Of a stretch of 64,000 nucleotides of DNA, positions 1 to 10,748 are shown in pieces (the first letter of the stretch is position 1; the number at the start of each line of letters is the position of its first letter). Source of the stretch: Charina bottae (taxonomy: Eukaryota; Chordata; Lepidosauria; Squamata; Charinaidae); contig JALMGJ010000002.1 of NCBI GenBank assembly GCA_023362775.1, forward strand, positions 59,173,914 through 59,237,913, given 5' to 3'. The position numbers were made by a program, and so were the translations under genes. Under the pieces are notes generated by a model. That model was not told the origin of the DNA. It was given only the letters and a program-made list of their open reading frames with translations, and searched no databases.

Positions 1-298
1 GGTTACTAAGCCATGAGTGACCATGAGCAATGTCTCCTGTTATAGGAATGGGCACAACTGATGCACAAGATGTATATGTTCTTTGGGCCATGGCTGCCAC
101 CTGCTCCTTAAGCAGGAGCCATGAATTCAGGAAAAAACAAAACAGATTGAACATCAACTCTGTCTGTGGAAGGGTAACCCTGTTCAACATTAATGATAGA
201 AAATCACTTGATCTGAAAGGGCGAGGAGGAGGGGTAATAAAACCCACAGCCACTTAGTTTTGTCAGGACTCAGCTGAAGCCAGTTCTTCCCATCCAGG
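1..298. other. No recognised feature
   Basis: I see ordinary AT-leaning DNA here and no repeat or gene signature that I recognise. Confidence 0.5.
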
Positions 299-306
299 CC
301 GTACAG

Positions 307-545
307 CAGAGCTTTCCAAACTGTGTGTCGCGACACAAAAGTGTGTCGCCACACACAGTCTGGTGTGTCGCCACACAACCCAGAAGCACTGATCATCATC
401 AGCGCTTCCGGGTTTTCCCACGGCGACACACCAACGGCAGCACGCAAAAATCCGAAAGCGGCAGCAGCACTTCCGGATTTTGTGCGCTGCTGCAATGATG
501 GCACTTCCGGGTTTTCCCGCGGCGACACACCAACGGAAAAGCCCT
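307..545 (+). mobile_element. Non-autonomous hAT (Buster-type) element, GTGTCGC family
   Basis: The left end reads CAGAGCTTTCCAAAC and the right end is the inverted GGAAAAGCCCTG. The flanks CCGTACAG (299-306) and CTGTACAG (546-553) form an 8-bp target duplication with one change and TA in the centre. The inside carries repeated GTGTCGC motifs and the phrase CTTCCGGGTTTTCCC several times, which is shared with the copies at 44902 and 47472. No transposase is encoded, so it must have been moved in trans. The many overlapping GC-rich reading frames here are not genes. Confidence 0.85.
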
Positions 546-692
546 GCTGTACAGTCTCCAGGCCACGAGAAAGCACTGAGGCAGCCGCACTTGGACAGCC
601 CCAGGCAAAAATACTTAAGCCTCTGCTAACAGATGACTTCACCCAGCAGTTTCATGTAGAAAGTGTAGGAGTGAGGAGAATATCATGTAAAC

Positions 693-826
693 CAATGTTT
701 TTCAAACTTGGCAAGTGTATGTTGTGTGGACTTCAACTCCCAGAATTCCCCAGCCTGCATGCTGGCTAGGGAATTCTGGGAGTTGATGTCCACACATCTT
801 AAAGTTGCTATGTTTGAAAAACACTG
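693..826. mobile_element. Fold-back hAT MITE (134 bp)
   Basis: This is a near-complete palindrome: ACTTCAACTCCCAGAATTCC reads into a short centre and then back out in reverse. It is bounded by CAATGTTTTTCAAAC and its inverse GTTTGAAAAACACTG. The exact 8-bp duplication ATGTAAAC lies at 685-692 and 827-834. The family is common in squamate genomes, and a shorter copy lies at 16718. Confidence 0.88.
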
Positions 827-886
827 ATGTAAACTATCCCTGCATTCTGAGGCTTCTACCAGATATATCAACCATTCTATAAACTA

Positions 887-2090
887 CCGTATTTTCCGGC
901 GTATAAGACAACTGGGCGTATAAGACGACCCCCAACTTTTCCAGTTAAAATATAGAGTTTGGGATATACTCGCCGTATAAGACTACCCCTCTTCAAAACC
1001 TGCAGTTTGCTCCGCCCCGGGGTGGAAAATATCCACGCCAATCAGCTGTGTGGTGGGGAAGCGGAGTAGAAAGTAAAAAACTGCAGGGAGAAAACAGGGA
1101 AGCGGAGTAGAAAGCGAATACCGTAGTAATGCGAAGCGCAGCAGCGCAGGGTGTGTGTGTGAAGGAGAATATTGGGGTGAGGGGTGAGAAAGCTTTAACG
1201 ATTTAAAGAAAGCTTTAATTACCTGGGCAAGGCAGAGGGGTGAAGAATACATTTCCAAGCTTTAGCGGAACAAACCATGAAGGAGGAGGAGGAGGAGGAG
1301 GAGGAGGGTGATGGGGGGAAGTTTGAAAAAGCAGATCCAAGCGCAAAAGTTACTGAGTGAGTACTGAGCAACTCCACTTCCCCACCGCACAGCTGATCCC
1401 CGCCGCACAGCTGATCGGCGCCGAGATTTTCCACACAGGGCCTCCCCCCCAATACATCTCCAAGCTTTAGCAGAACAAACCATGAAGGAGGAGGAGGAAG
1501 AGGGTGGTGGTGATGATGGGGGGAGGTTTGAAAAAGCAGATCCAAGCACAAAAGTTACTGAGTCATTTCAGCCTCCCTCCCTCTCGCTCTCTTTCCCTGG
1601 TGATGGATCAGTGCGGGGGGGGTGTCCCACCCTCCGCTCCCACCCTCCGCTCCCACCCTCCGCTCCCACCCTCTGCTCCCACCCTCCGCTCCCATCCTCC
1701 CTCCCTTGCCGTTTCCTCCCTTCCCTCCCGACCCCGCCCCCCTGGCACTGATCCATCACCAGGGAAAGAGAGCGAGAGGGAGGGAGGCTGAAATGACTCA
1801 GTAACTTTTGCGCTTGGATCTGCTTTTTCAAACCTCCCCCCATCATCACCACCACCCTCTTCCTCCTCCTCCTTCATGGTTTGTTCTGCTAAAGCTTGGA
1901 GATGTATTGGGGGGGAGGGCCCGGGTGGAAAATCTCGGCGCCGATCAGCTGTGCGGTGGTGATCAGCTGTGCGGCGGGGAAGTGGAGTTGCACCCGCCCT
2001 ATAAGACGACACCCGGCATATAAGACGACCCCCGACTTTTGAGAAGATTTTCCTGGGTTAAAAAGTCGTCTTATACGCCGGAAAATACGG
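887..2090. mobile_element. TA-target DNA transposon with complex internal repeats
   Basis: The terminal inverted repeats read CCGTATTTTCCGGCGTATAA at both ends and are flanked by TA (885-886 and 2091-2092), consistent with Tc1/mariner-pogo-like transposition. The inside is built of rearranged blocks. A roughly 105-bp segment (AAGCTTTAGC...GTTACTGAG) occurs twice in direct order (about 1257-1365 and 1463-1566) and once inverted (about 1795-1895). A block with CAGCTGATC is also repeated. The centre (1625-1700) is a tandem array of CCGCTCCCACCCT. No transposase is present, and the short GA/CT-rich reading frames on both strands are by-products of this array. Confidence 0.8.
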
Positions 2091-2092
2091 TA

Positions 2093-2987
2093 CTTCTGTA
2101 AGTCAAGCAATCCTGGTACAAGACAAAACTGTTTTTAAAGTGGCATGCTCCAAAGTCCCTTTTCTTAATTATACCTGAAACTCTGGAAACAACACAGTCA
2201 TAAAGCAATTGTGATAGCTAAGTTCTGCTGTTGAATCTTTAAAAAAAATATTGATAACAAATGTTATAGTAAAATATTCTCTCTCTTGGAACTGCATTCA
2301 GAAGGTTATAATAATCTTTTAATGGAGGATTTGTGAACAATAAATTCAAGGCTAGAATTTATTCAACCAACATATACATTTTATTTCTTTAAGCAATATT
2401 AAGAAATGCCCATGGGTATAACGTACATGCATGCTCAAGTGATCTATGGAATGTATTTGTTTATTTGAAATGTTAATATGCTGCCCTTGCATCTCAGTGT
2501 ACAAAATCAGTGTATGGCCAGGAAAGCAACAGATTTTTTTAAAAAGGACTGAATAAACACTGATGAAAGAAATGAATTTATGTTAGAACATACAGTGAAC
2601 TGCAGAACATTTATATGATATTGCTAAAATCCATAACTTCTTCTGACATAATTTGCTGATGTTTGACCATAAGGCTTTAATAGCTGAATGGGTGGAAGAA
2701 AGATTGTGGGGACTTGTCAAAAAGTCAGTAAGATCTAAGACACCTGATCAGGGAAATTAAAATGGAGAGAGTGAATACAATCAGAAACATGGATTTGGAT
2801 TTCACATGTAAAAGAAACAAAGTAAACTTTATGTTAATAATATGAAACTCTCTAAAATAGTTACTTTAACTGGGCTTCTGATTTTTACCCTAGGGATTAG
2901 TTCTGCCTGAAAATTGGTGAAATCCATGTAGTCAAAACAGCTGAGAAATATATGCCCAAATCCCTCTGCACAGAAAATGTGCAGCAC
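2093..2987. other. No recognised feature
   Basis: AT-rich DNA without reading frames, terminal repeats or LINE tails that I recognise. Confidence 0.45.
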
Positions 2988-3028
2988 ACACACACACACA
3001 CACGCACACACACACACACACACACACA
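2988..3028. repeat. (CA)n microsatellite
   Basis: A CA run with single CG interruptions. It accounts for the Cys/Val-rich minus-strand frame here. Confidence 0.95.
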
Positions 3029-4232
3029 AACAAAGCATACAGCGCTCATTTTAAATAGCCCTCCAAGGGACCAGCAAATGCCCTTCTCATAGTAAAGACA
3101 GTTTTGGTATTTAATTAAAGGTCAAACAAAATTATACTGCAGACCCTGGGGATATTTTAGTGAAGTAACTTCAGTCAGGGTTGCCTAATGAAGATTTCAC
3201 TGTATTAGTAGGGGTGAAAGTGGTTAAGTTCATTTCCAAGAGTGTCATACATGCATAAAAACAGTATGTGCTTGGTGTGGGTCTGTGTGGAAAGTGACAA
3301 TGAATAAAAAATTATGGCATCTTGGAAAGAGCTGGACTCCTTCTGAAATCGAAACAATGAATTCAGAAGAAACTATTTTAGATAAAAGGGCCAGCTGTAC
3401 CATAACACCATTGAAGTGTTCTTACAGTGATAGAGACTCCTTCCACATGGTATTAAGTTAAATTTTCCATTTCTATAGCTACTGGCAGGGGAGTCAATGC
3501 AATTTTGTAAAATACCCTGTTACCGGGGGATGGTTAAAGTGTTGCTAAGTCTTATTTTCCAGCTTAAAAAACACATGCCAAACAAGCTGCTATTTGCACT
3601 ACATCTGTTAACAGAGGGATGTTGGGTTTGATTATTAAACACTTTTAAAATTATAGCTAATGCATTCAGAAACTGCAGCCAAAAACAAAACTTGGAATCC
3701 CAATAAAAAGTTACAGTATATATAAGAGAATATTCCTATCCATATTTTCATAATAAGAAATCCAAAACAACATAGCATGTTGAACATAGTTGGCGGGATC
3801 TTAACATGTTTTTGCAAAGCCACTGTATATTATTGTGCTAATTTCCTTACTAGATATTACAGCCTGTAAGTCAGTTTAACAGTTTAGGTCTATTTAATTA
3901 ATGTTTTCACACAAAATCATGCCAGTATATTTAGCTTAAGTAGATATTGACATAGATATTGACATTGTTAGCCATGTCATATGATTACCTACAGCACACA
4001 TATTTGAAGGTCAGTATGTAGGAGAAACTTGACCAGAGTGTCACTGTTTCTTATTATGTTAGCTCTTAAAACAGTCTGCAAGACAACTATTGAATGGGAT
4101 TTTTCACTTTATCTGGGAATTATTTTGTTCCCCAAAATGGGTAAGAATCCAATTTTTAATCTGGAAACCTTGATTTGTGTGAAGATGTGTGCATGTCCCC
4201 ACTCTTTCTTTTCTATTCTTACCAGTGGCTTC
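3029..4232. other. No recognised feature
   Basis: Apparently unique AT-rich sequence. I recognise no gene or repeat. Confidence 0.45.
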
Positions 4233-4240
4233 ATTTAGAG

Positions 4241-4475
4241 CAGGGTTCCCCAACCCCCAGGCCGCGGACTGGTACTGGTCCGTGGCCTGTTAGGAACCGG
4301 GCCGCCATGCCAGTCTCCGAATCCCACCCCCTGGTCTGCGCGATTGGCTTCCGCCTGCAAACCCCGCCCCCGGTCCGTGTGATTGGCTCCCACCTGCAAA
4401 CCCGCCCCCCCAGTCCATGGAAAAATGGTCTTCCACGAAACCGGTCCCTCGTGCCAAAAAGGTTGGGTACCCCTG
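4241..4475 (+). mobile_element. Non-autonomous hAT element with CCAAT/GC-box cassette
   Basis: The ends read CAGGGTTCCCCAACCCC and the inverted GGTTGGGTACCCCTG. The exact duplication ATTTAGAG lies at 4233-4240 and 4476-4483. The inside contains two copies of a unit of about 40 bp with ATTGGCT (inverted CCAAT box) followed by CCCGCC-type GC boxes (about 4320-4425). The same unit lies inside other elements at 27905, 36330 and 56401. No coding capacity for a transposase. Confidence 0.88.
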
Positions 4476-4483
4476 ATTTAGAG

Positions 4484-5067
4484 CTAACAAAGTGGGCTTG
4501 CTCAGTTGAAAAAAACAAAACAAATACAGCCCAACATAGCATATGCTACCTGTTATCTTATTATTTGGGATTTTTAAAAATTCCTTCTTGGTTGATCAGA
4601 TGCCTTATGAAGAAACAATAAGAATATCCATAAAGGCGATATTAAAAGCACAACAAATAAAATACCAGATAGAACATTAATATTAAACATTTTGGGTAAA
4701 TAAGTTATGTTATATTTTCCCTCCTAAACTGTGTCAAGGACCAAACTGTCTCTATTCCAGTATAAAGGCTGACATGCAATGGCAGTTAATCCCACAATAA
4801 AGGTCCACCCTGGAAAATTTTGGAGAACAGAATTTACTGTTGATTTGTTTGATGTAGCAATGGTGGATCTAAGAAGATGGAAAATGAACAAGACATCAGC
4901 AGAATCCTTATCTTCTCTTGACCTTCAGAACAAGATTTTACTTTTGAAAATAGTAACATCCTTCAGCAAGGGCCCGGAAATGGAGATGGATCCTTAAAAC
5001 GTGTTACAACAGCCTTTCCCCAACTATTAGGTTTCTACCATTCTTTCTTTCATACAGTTGGTAGGTG
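4484..5067. other. No recognised feature
   Basis: AT-rich, no recognisable repeat. A short open frame at 4779-4997 shows no family signature and I do not call it a gene. Confidence 0.45.
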
Positions 5068-5165
5068 AGCCCATAATATTGTATTGTCGAAGGCTTTCAC
5101 GGCCGGAGTTCTATGGCTGTTGTGGGTCTTCTGGGCTGTGTGGCCGTGTTCTGGAAGTTGTGGTT

Positions 5166-5203
5166 CCTAACATTTCGCCAGCATCTGTGGCCGGCATCTT
5201 CAG
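5166..5203 (-). ncRNA. Hammerhead-ribozyme-like core (minus strand)
   Basis: On the minus strand CTGAAGA (5197-5203) matches the conserved CUGANGA box. It is followed by GCCGGC-CACAGAT-GCTGGC, which forms a 6-bp stem II with one G-U pair, and then GAAA. Hammerhead motifs are known in Penelope-like retroelements. Stems I and III were not modelled, so activity is not claimed. Confidence 0.5.
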
Positions 5204-5251
5204 AGGGCAGGAGCACAGACAGAAGTTAGCTTCTGTCTGTGCTCCTGCCCT

Positions 5252-5290
5252 CTAAAGATGCCGGCCACAGATGCTGGCGAAACGTTAGGA
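5252..5290 (+). ncRNA. Decayed hammerhead-like core (plus strand)
   Basis: This is the mirror copy of the minus-strand motif. Here the first box reads CTAAAGA instead of CTGAAGA, losing the essential G, while stem II and GAAAC remain. It is probably inactive. Confidence 0.45.
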
Positions 5291-5353
5291 ACCACAACTT
5301 CCAGAACACGGCCACACAGCCCGGAAGACCCACAACAGCCAGCCCATAATATT

Positions 5354-8297
5354 CTTTGTTCATTCAATGAAAGGCCATAAAATGAACTACAAAAGCAGTG
5401 CAACTCAAAACAGAGCCTGCAGAATTTTTTTGCATGGAAAGATATCCCCAACGTTTTGCCCCATCATCTATTCCAAAATGTTCTTGATTAGTTCTAAAAT
5501 GTCTCTTCCTGAATATTGTGGTTTCTTAGATATGTAATGCATAATTTTGATTAAAACTTTGCTATCTCAGTCTTTTAATTTAACTGCCTGTTTCTCCCAA
5601 CCAGACTTTCGTATGCCATGCAACATAATTCCTGACCACTTTATAATTTCCCAGAGTAGTTTTGAATAATGAGAGTACTTGCTACTCACATTTCTTTATT
5701 ACTATTGGAATTATACCTTTACAACATCAAACATTTTAAACTCATGTACTGTCTATATTCTTCCTTTAAAACTATAAAAATAGCTGCATTGAGAAATTAC
5801 ATTAAAAAAAACCATGGAGAAGTCAGCATTTCTTTGTCTGCAAAATTATGTTACTGCATTCGGGGCTATTCAGCATCATTTTTTAAATATCCGAAATGCC
5901 TGTTGGAAGGCCATTTTCAAAAAGATCATACTTTGGGGCTGCTAGGGATTCCTCACACATCATGCATTTTTTCAGGACTTATTCCAGTCCTGTCAGCTGG
6001 GATGGCTTTCCCAAATACTGTGTCGATACTGCTTTTTTCGTGCATACATAAATTCAAAATATTACATTTGAATTTATTATGCATCATTCTCTTTCCACTT
6101 CTGTTTTATCTGATTTGAAACAGAAACCATAAACCAGTCCTCTGCCTTTCCCTCCAGACGCCTGACTTATCAGACTTAATCAAGTGGAGTGCCTTCTTTG
6201 CTATTTCTCTTCTGTGCAAACTGTCTCTTCTCCACAGAATTTCTGTCTCAGGTTTAGAGCAACTCTTCCAATCTTAGCTGGCATTCTTTCCTTAATTGCC
6301 ACCAACTGGAATGCAGCTTGCATCAAGTAAGTAAGTAGACTAGCATTTTGCAATATTCTCCTTGACATCCTGGTGGAGGAGGATGTTTTCTTCATAACAT
6401 TTTCATTGATCATTGTCTGGGACTGTTACTTATTTTTTTAAAGTACCTAACTGCAAACTAAGGCAGTGGTAATTTCCAACAGAATCAAAATGCTCATTCT
6501 ATTTTCATAATGTCCCATGAGTAAAAATGGAAGCGTAGCTCTATCTGTTCATATTGGCCTTTTCTGCTTTGTATGGTTACGGTTTTGTCAGAAAAATCCT
6601 GATGAACTGTAGTATGATGAGTGTTTAGAGCTCTGTCAGAAATTTTTTACCAGCTCTCATAATGGTTATCATTTTCTGAGTTTCTTGGTGATCTGAAATT
6701 TGTTGTCAAGTATGATGAGTTTGGTCTTTGGAAATTCAGGTCTTATTAGGAATCTATAAGCGCTTCAGTGACTTTCACTTTATTTTCTAAGATATGCTTT
6801 ATGGCTTTTTTCTTTTAAAAACCATCTTGTTTTAAAGATAAGACTAATAAAAGTTGCAGATCATCAATTTTTCTTTCTAGTTTTCTCCAATATGAAGTCA
6901 AAAAAAGCATCTGTCCTAACAGATGAAGCTGCTCCTGTCTTTGTGTTGCAGCAGTTTTAAGTATTATTCCTGAGGAATAATCTTGCCCCACAGCTTACAG
7001 TAAGGAGAGTATCTCTTAAATCTGCCTCTCAATAAGCCTACATTTAGTTTATAAAAATACTTTAAATATATCTAGTGGCACTTACATGAACTGAACAATT
7101 GCCACCCTTGAAAAGAAAACCTGATCCATATTGCAAGAAATAGATTATTCTATGATCCTTGCCTCAGATAATAGAAAGCCTATTACCCAAGTGTTTCTCC
7201 TACAGAAATGCTTTTTGGGAGTTCTGCAAGGATTCACACTGCCACTGAGGGAGGATAAATATTGCCCATCCATTTTATTTTGAACTCTCTATACTGATAT
7301 TTTTTTTTCTTGCTTTCCAGAAGGGACTGCACTGTTGTCAGGATGCAAGATCCCTTTGTTGTTTGGGGAAAAGGCATTGATTTATTCTTAACACCAGGAG
7401 CTCTTCTAATAAGGAGGTGCTGATATGTGAAATGAAACCATGGAGTGCAAGCACGTGGAGTGCAAACCTGTGAGTCACATTAAATACAAACCCAACTTGC
7501 ACTAATTTTAATTGTCATTCAGCTTATATCAACATGAAGCTTATTAAACCATAAAGTGAGGCATCTAACACCAAGAGTAGCACAGGAGACAATTAAGTGT
7601 AGTAAGTGTTTCTCTTAATCCTCCCAAACCCAGGAGATGCACAAGATTCAGATGAGCATCCGATTTGCATTTAAGGCACTATGTACATGGCTGCTGCACG
7701 CACACACTTCTTAGAGATCCCAGATATAAAGCCAATTCTTCCATAAAGCTTGAAATCCCAATGTCCGTCCTTCCTTATACGCGTGCCAGCTTATCTCACC
7801 ACATTCTTTTTTTGCCCTGAAGCTACATTTCTGATTCAGCTGTTTTCCTACTATTAGTGCTTATTTTTCACTTAATGTTGAATTCTTGAGACTGAATTGC
7901 CTTATTTCATGAGTGTGGCAAAAGTTGAGGCCATACAGCTCAGCACTTGATTGCCCAAACCAGTGTATTGGAGAATGGAGATGAAGAGACCCTGGTCCTT
8001 GAGATAGATTTTGAGTTTTATCATTTGCAAAGTAACAACTGCCCCATGCAAAGATGTCTATTTCTAAAATGTGCTGAATGACATCGCAACCCAAGCGTCA
8101 CCCTTTTGTACATGTGTTGCAGCTTTGCACACAAGCACTTAAGGGATAGAATTCATGTTGTAATATTGTGATACATGTTTCATCACTCACTGTGCACCCC
8201 CACCCAGATGACTGACTCAATGACAAGACTGCTTATTAGTATATTTCCAATGAACTTTTATTTGCTGCACTCTTGTGTTTTTAAATTGTGTACATGC
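5354..8297. other. Long stretch with no recognised feature
   Basis: About 2.9 kb of AT-rich, apparently unique sequence. Open frames are short and show no family signature. Confidence 0.45.
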
Positions 8298-8740
8298 ATG
8301 TGTATGATTGATTGATTATGTGCCATCAAGTCACTTTCAACTCTTAGGACAACATGGATTGTTGTAAGCTGTCCAGAGTTGCTTTTCTGTGAGATGGGCT
8401 GCTAAACAAATTTGATTGATACATAGACCGACAGATTTTCTCTGGGAAAGACCATCCCCAACCTTGTACGTTACGTTTTCCAACGGTGCACACACTGCCA
8501 CACACTGCAATTGCGTCCATCCACCTTGTTGCTGGTTGTCCTCTTCTCTTTTCTTCCACCTTTCCCAGCATTAAGAGCCTTTTCCAGAGAGCTGGGTCTT
8601 CTCAAATGTCCAAAGTATGATAATTTGAGCCTTGAGCGTGAACTCTATTCAATTATACATTTGTTTTCTTCACTATCCATGTTATTCTCAGGAGTCTTCT
8701 CCCACACCAAAATTCAAGTTTGTCTGTCTTTGTGAATTCT
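8298..8740 (-). mobile_element. RTE-clade LINE, 3' end (minus strand)
   Basis: The sequence parallels the 3' region of the RTE copies at 25160 and 45310. It has TGTGCCATCAAGTCACTTTC near the element's 3' terminus, then CCACCTTGTTGCTGGTTGTC and CTTTCCCAGCATTA in the same order. The reverse strand reads a fragment of the element's C-terminal frame (MLGKVEEKRRGQ), which matches LMLGKVEGKRRRG of the 45.5 kb copy. It is degenerate and 5'-truncated. Confidence 0.75.
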
Positions 8741-8749
8741 CCTTCTCCT

Positions 8750-8787
<38 letters not shown>

Positions 8788-8829
8788 TCACACACACACA
8801 CACACTCTCTCTCTCTCTCTCTCTCTCTC
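8750..8829. repeat. Compound (CT)n(CA)n(CT)n microsatellite
   Basis: CT run, CA run, then CT run, directly next to the RTE fragment. Confidence 0.95.
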
Positions 8830-8899
8830 CTTCAGGAGGAAAAGCAGTATAATGATGATAATTTGTTCCACTTCTGTCTCCAGTCCTTCATCCTGAGAA

Positions 8900-9629
8900 G
8901 ATTTTAGGACCACATTTTGTGAACTGCATTACCTAGCTGACCTGGCCTAGTGAATGATCTATTTTATTTTATGTGATTAAATCTTTTATACTTCTGTTTT
9001 AACCACCAAGAATACAATCCACTGTATTCAGTAAGGAGCATTATCTTTCTTTATGGATCTACGCTTTGCATAAAAACCACTTGGTTTCTCTGACATATGG
9101 CATATCCAAGATTTATTATCAATGGCAATTTCTTCATACTCAATAAAGTTATGCATATTTAAAACAGCATCATACTTTAAAGGAGTGTCATTCAAAAACC
9201 TCAAAAGCACCCATTTTTTTAAAGTCAGGTATGCTTTACATTACCATAACAGTCTAGTTTACCTGCAATTTTCATTCCGTTCTGCTGAATTACAGCCATT
9301 TGTGTTTTTCTCATGCTAGAGCATGGGAGAATGGAGCGTTGTTTTTCTTAATTTTTTTCTAGATCTGGGCAAGTCAGATTTAGCAATCTCTGGAGTGACC
9401 AAGACTTGATCAGGCCATTTCCAGAGCTATGCACTGGGCCCCTAAACAGAATCCCTGTATAGGATCTCTGTACATCAGAACTCCTTCAGAGACTGGTATA
9501 CCATATCTAGGTTGACAGCTAGCAGCTCACATCATAATATACTTTATTCTCCAGAAACTAAAATTTCTCATTCTCATAATTCACTATTGATTAGCAAACT
9601 TTGTAATACTGAGTTCCTAAGTAAATTAG
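8900..9629. other. No recognised feature
   Basis: AT-rich sequence without a recognised repeat or gene. Confidence 0.4.
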
Positions 9630-9694
9630 ACTTTCTTCATTTCACATTATTTTTTAATTTCTGAAATGCCAAAATAGGATGTGGAAGAAGGGCT
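9630..9694 (+). repeat. Arm 1 of dispersed inverted duplication
   Basis: The segment containing CACATTATTTTTTAATTTCT and CCAAAATAGGATGTG matches 10687-10748 in reverse complement over about 60 bp with only a few differences. The spacer is about 1 kb. It resembles no transposon end that I know. Confidence 0.75.
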
Positions 9695-9696
9695 AT

Positions 9697-9860
9697 ATTT
9701 TATTTTATTTTATTTTATTTATTTATTTATTTATTTTCTATCCTGCCTTTATTATTTTTATAAATAACTCAAGGCAGTGAACATACCTAATACTCCTTCC
9801 TCCTCCTATTTTTCCCCACAACAACCCTGTGAGGTGACACATAGGAACAAATTCAGTTTA
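9697..9860 (-). mobile_element. (TTTTA/TTTA)n array with LINE 3' tail remnant
   Basis: A TTTTA and TTTA tandem run (9697-9735) leads into CCTGCCTTTATTATTTTTAT and CCCCACAACAACCCTGTGAG, a common squamate LINE tail (CR1/L2/L3 type) read on the minus strand. The exact family is uncertain. Confidence 0.55.
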
Positions 9861-10686
9861 CTATGTGTATACATTATATTGAAAAAAGTATGCTTGATAA
9901 ATTAGTAAAAGTTATAAAGTTCTTTAGCTTATGAGGATATTTCCCAATGATTAAATATTTAATAGAAGAATTGTATTTTATGGTATAATGTAATTTGTAT
10001 GCCACAGTACATGGTAGAATATCCTATTAAAAAATAGCAGACAAATATGAAAAGAAAAGAATTCATACAAAGAAGTCAAGAAAAATGAGAGGCAAAACCT
10101 TCAAAGTGCTAAAGATTTCAGTTTCATTGTTCATGCTTCTGATTTATCCACAAGCTTTAATTGGAGAAGAGACATAATTGAAGTGTGGATTCAGAATGTT
10201 GCAGGTTCTATCCCTGGTATTCCAGCTAAAATGCTCACTAACAGGTTATGTGAAAGGTCTCTAACTCAGTCCTTAGAAAGCAAGGTATATCTTCCTATGT
10301 TGATTATTTCTACTTTTTCTTTTTAATCACTGAATTATCTTCACCTATCCTGTTGTCACACACTGAAAACTGAGTGGGAAAATATCGAAGTAAAAGAGAA
10401 GTTTAATGAAAGTTGCTCAAAGTTATCTGCAAGCAACCGTGTATATGATCTTATCCACATTAGAATCTGCTCAAGGAAACTCTGCTGAACTGTGTTGCCA
10501 GATTTGTGTGTTCGTAAGTTGTTATAGGCAAGCTGTATGGGTCCCCCCCCCCCCCCCGTTTGGCTTTCATGTTGTTCCCCTTCAATACGTCATCAGTCAG
10601 CAAGAAAACACAAACTGATTGGGACATTGCAGCATGAGATGTCCTTGTACAGTTCTGCAATTTGGGGAATCCACCTGGTTTTCTCT
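9861..10686. other. No recognised feature; poly-C run
   Basis: Unique-looking AT-rich DNA. A run of about 15 C at 10544-10558 is the only simple feature. Confidence 0.45.
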
Positions 10687-10748
10687 AGCCCTTCTCTCAC
10701 ATCCTATTTTGGCATTTCAGAAATTAAAAATAATGTGAAATGAAGAAA
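10687..10748 (-). repeat. Arm 2 of dispersed inverted duplication
   Basis: Reverse-complement partner of 9630-9694, containing CACATCCTATTTTGGCATTT. Confidence 0.75.

Larger units (their letters stand above)
5081..5340. mobile_element. Fold-back Penelope-like copy, two head-to-head halves
   Basis: The two halves (about 5089-5220 and 5224-5333) are inverted copies of one sequence that contains CTTCCAGAACACGGCCACAC and the GCGAAACGTTAGGAA block. A 13-bp direct repeat AGCCCATAATATT flanks the insertion (5068-5080 and 5341-5353), so the paired structure inserted as a unit. The sequence is widespread in reptiles, and I take it to be Penelope-like because each half holds a hammerhead-like core. 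The family assignment is from memory and is less certain than the boundaries. Confidence 0.65.

Noticed and set aside
1219..1855. Pro/Ser/His-rich open frames
   Set aside because: They come from GGA/TCC-rich and CCGCTCCCACCCT tandem repeats in the TA-target element and occur on both strands.
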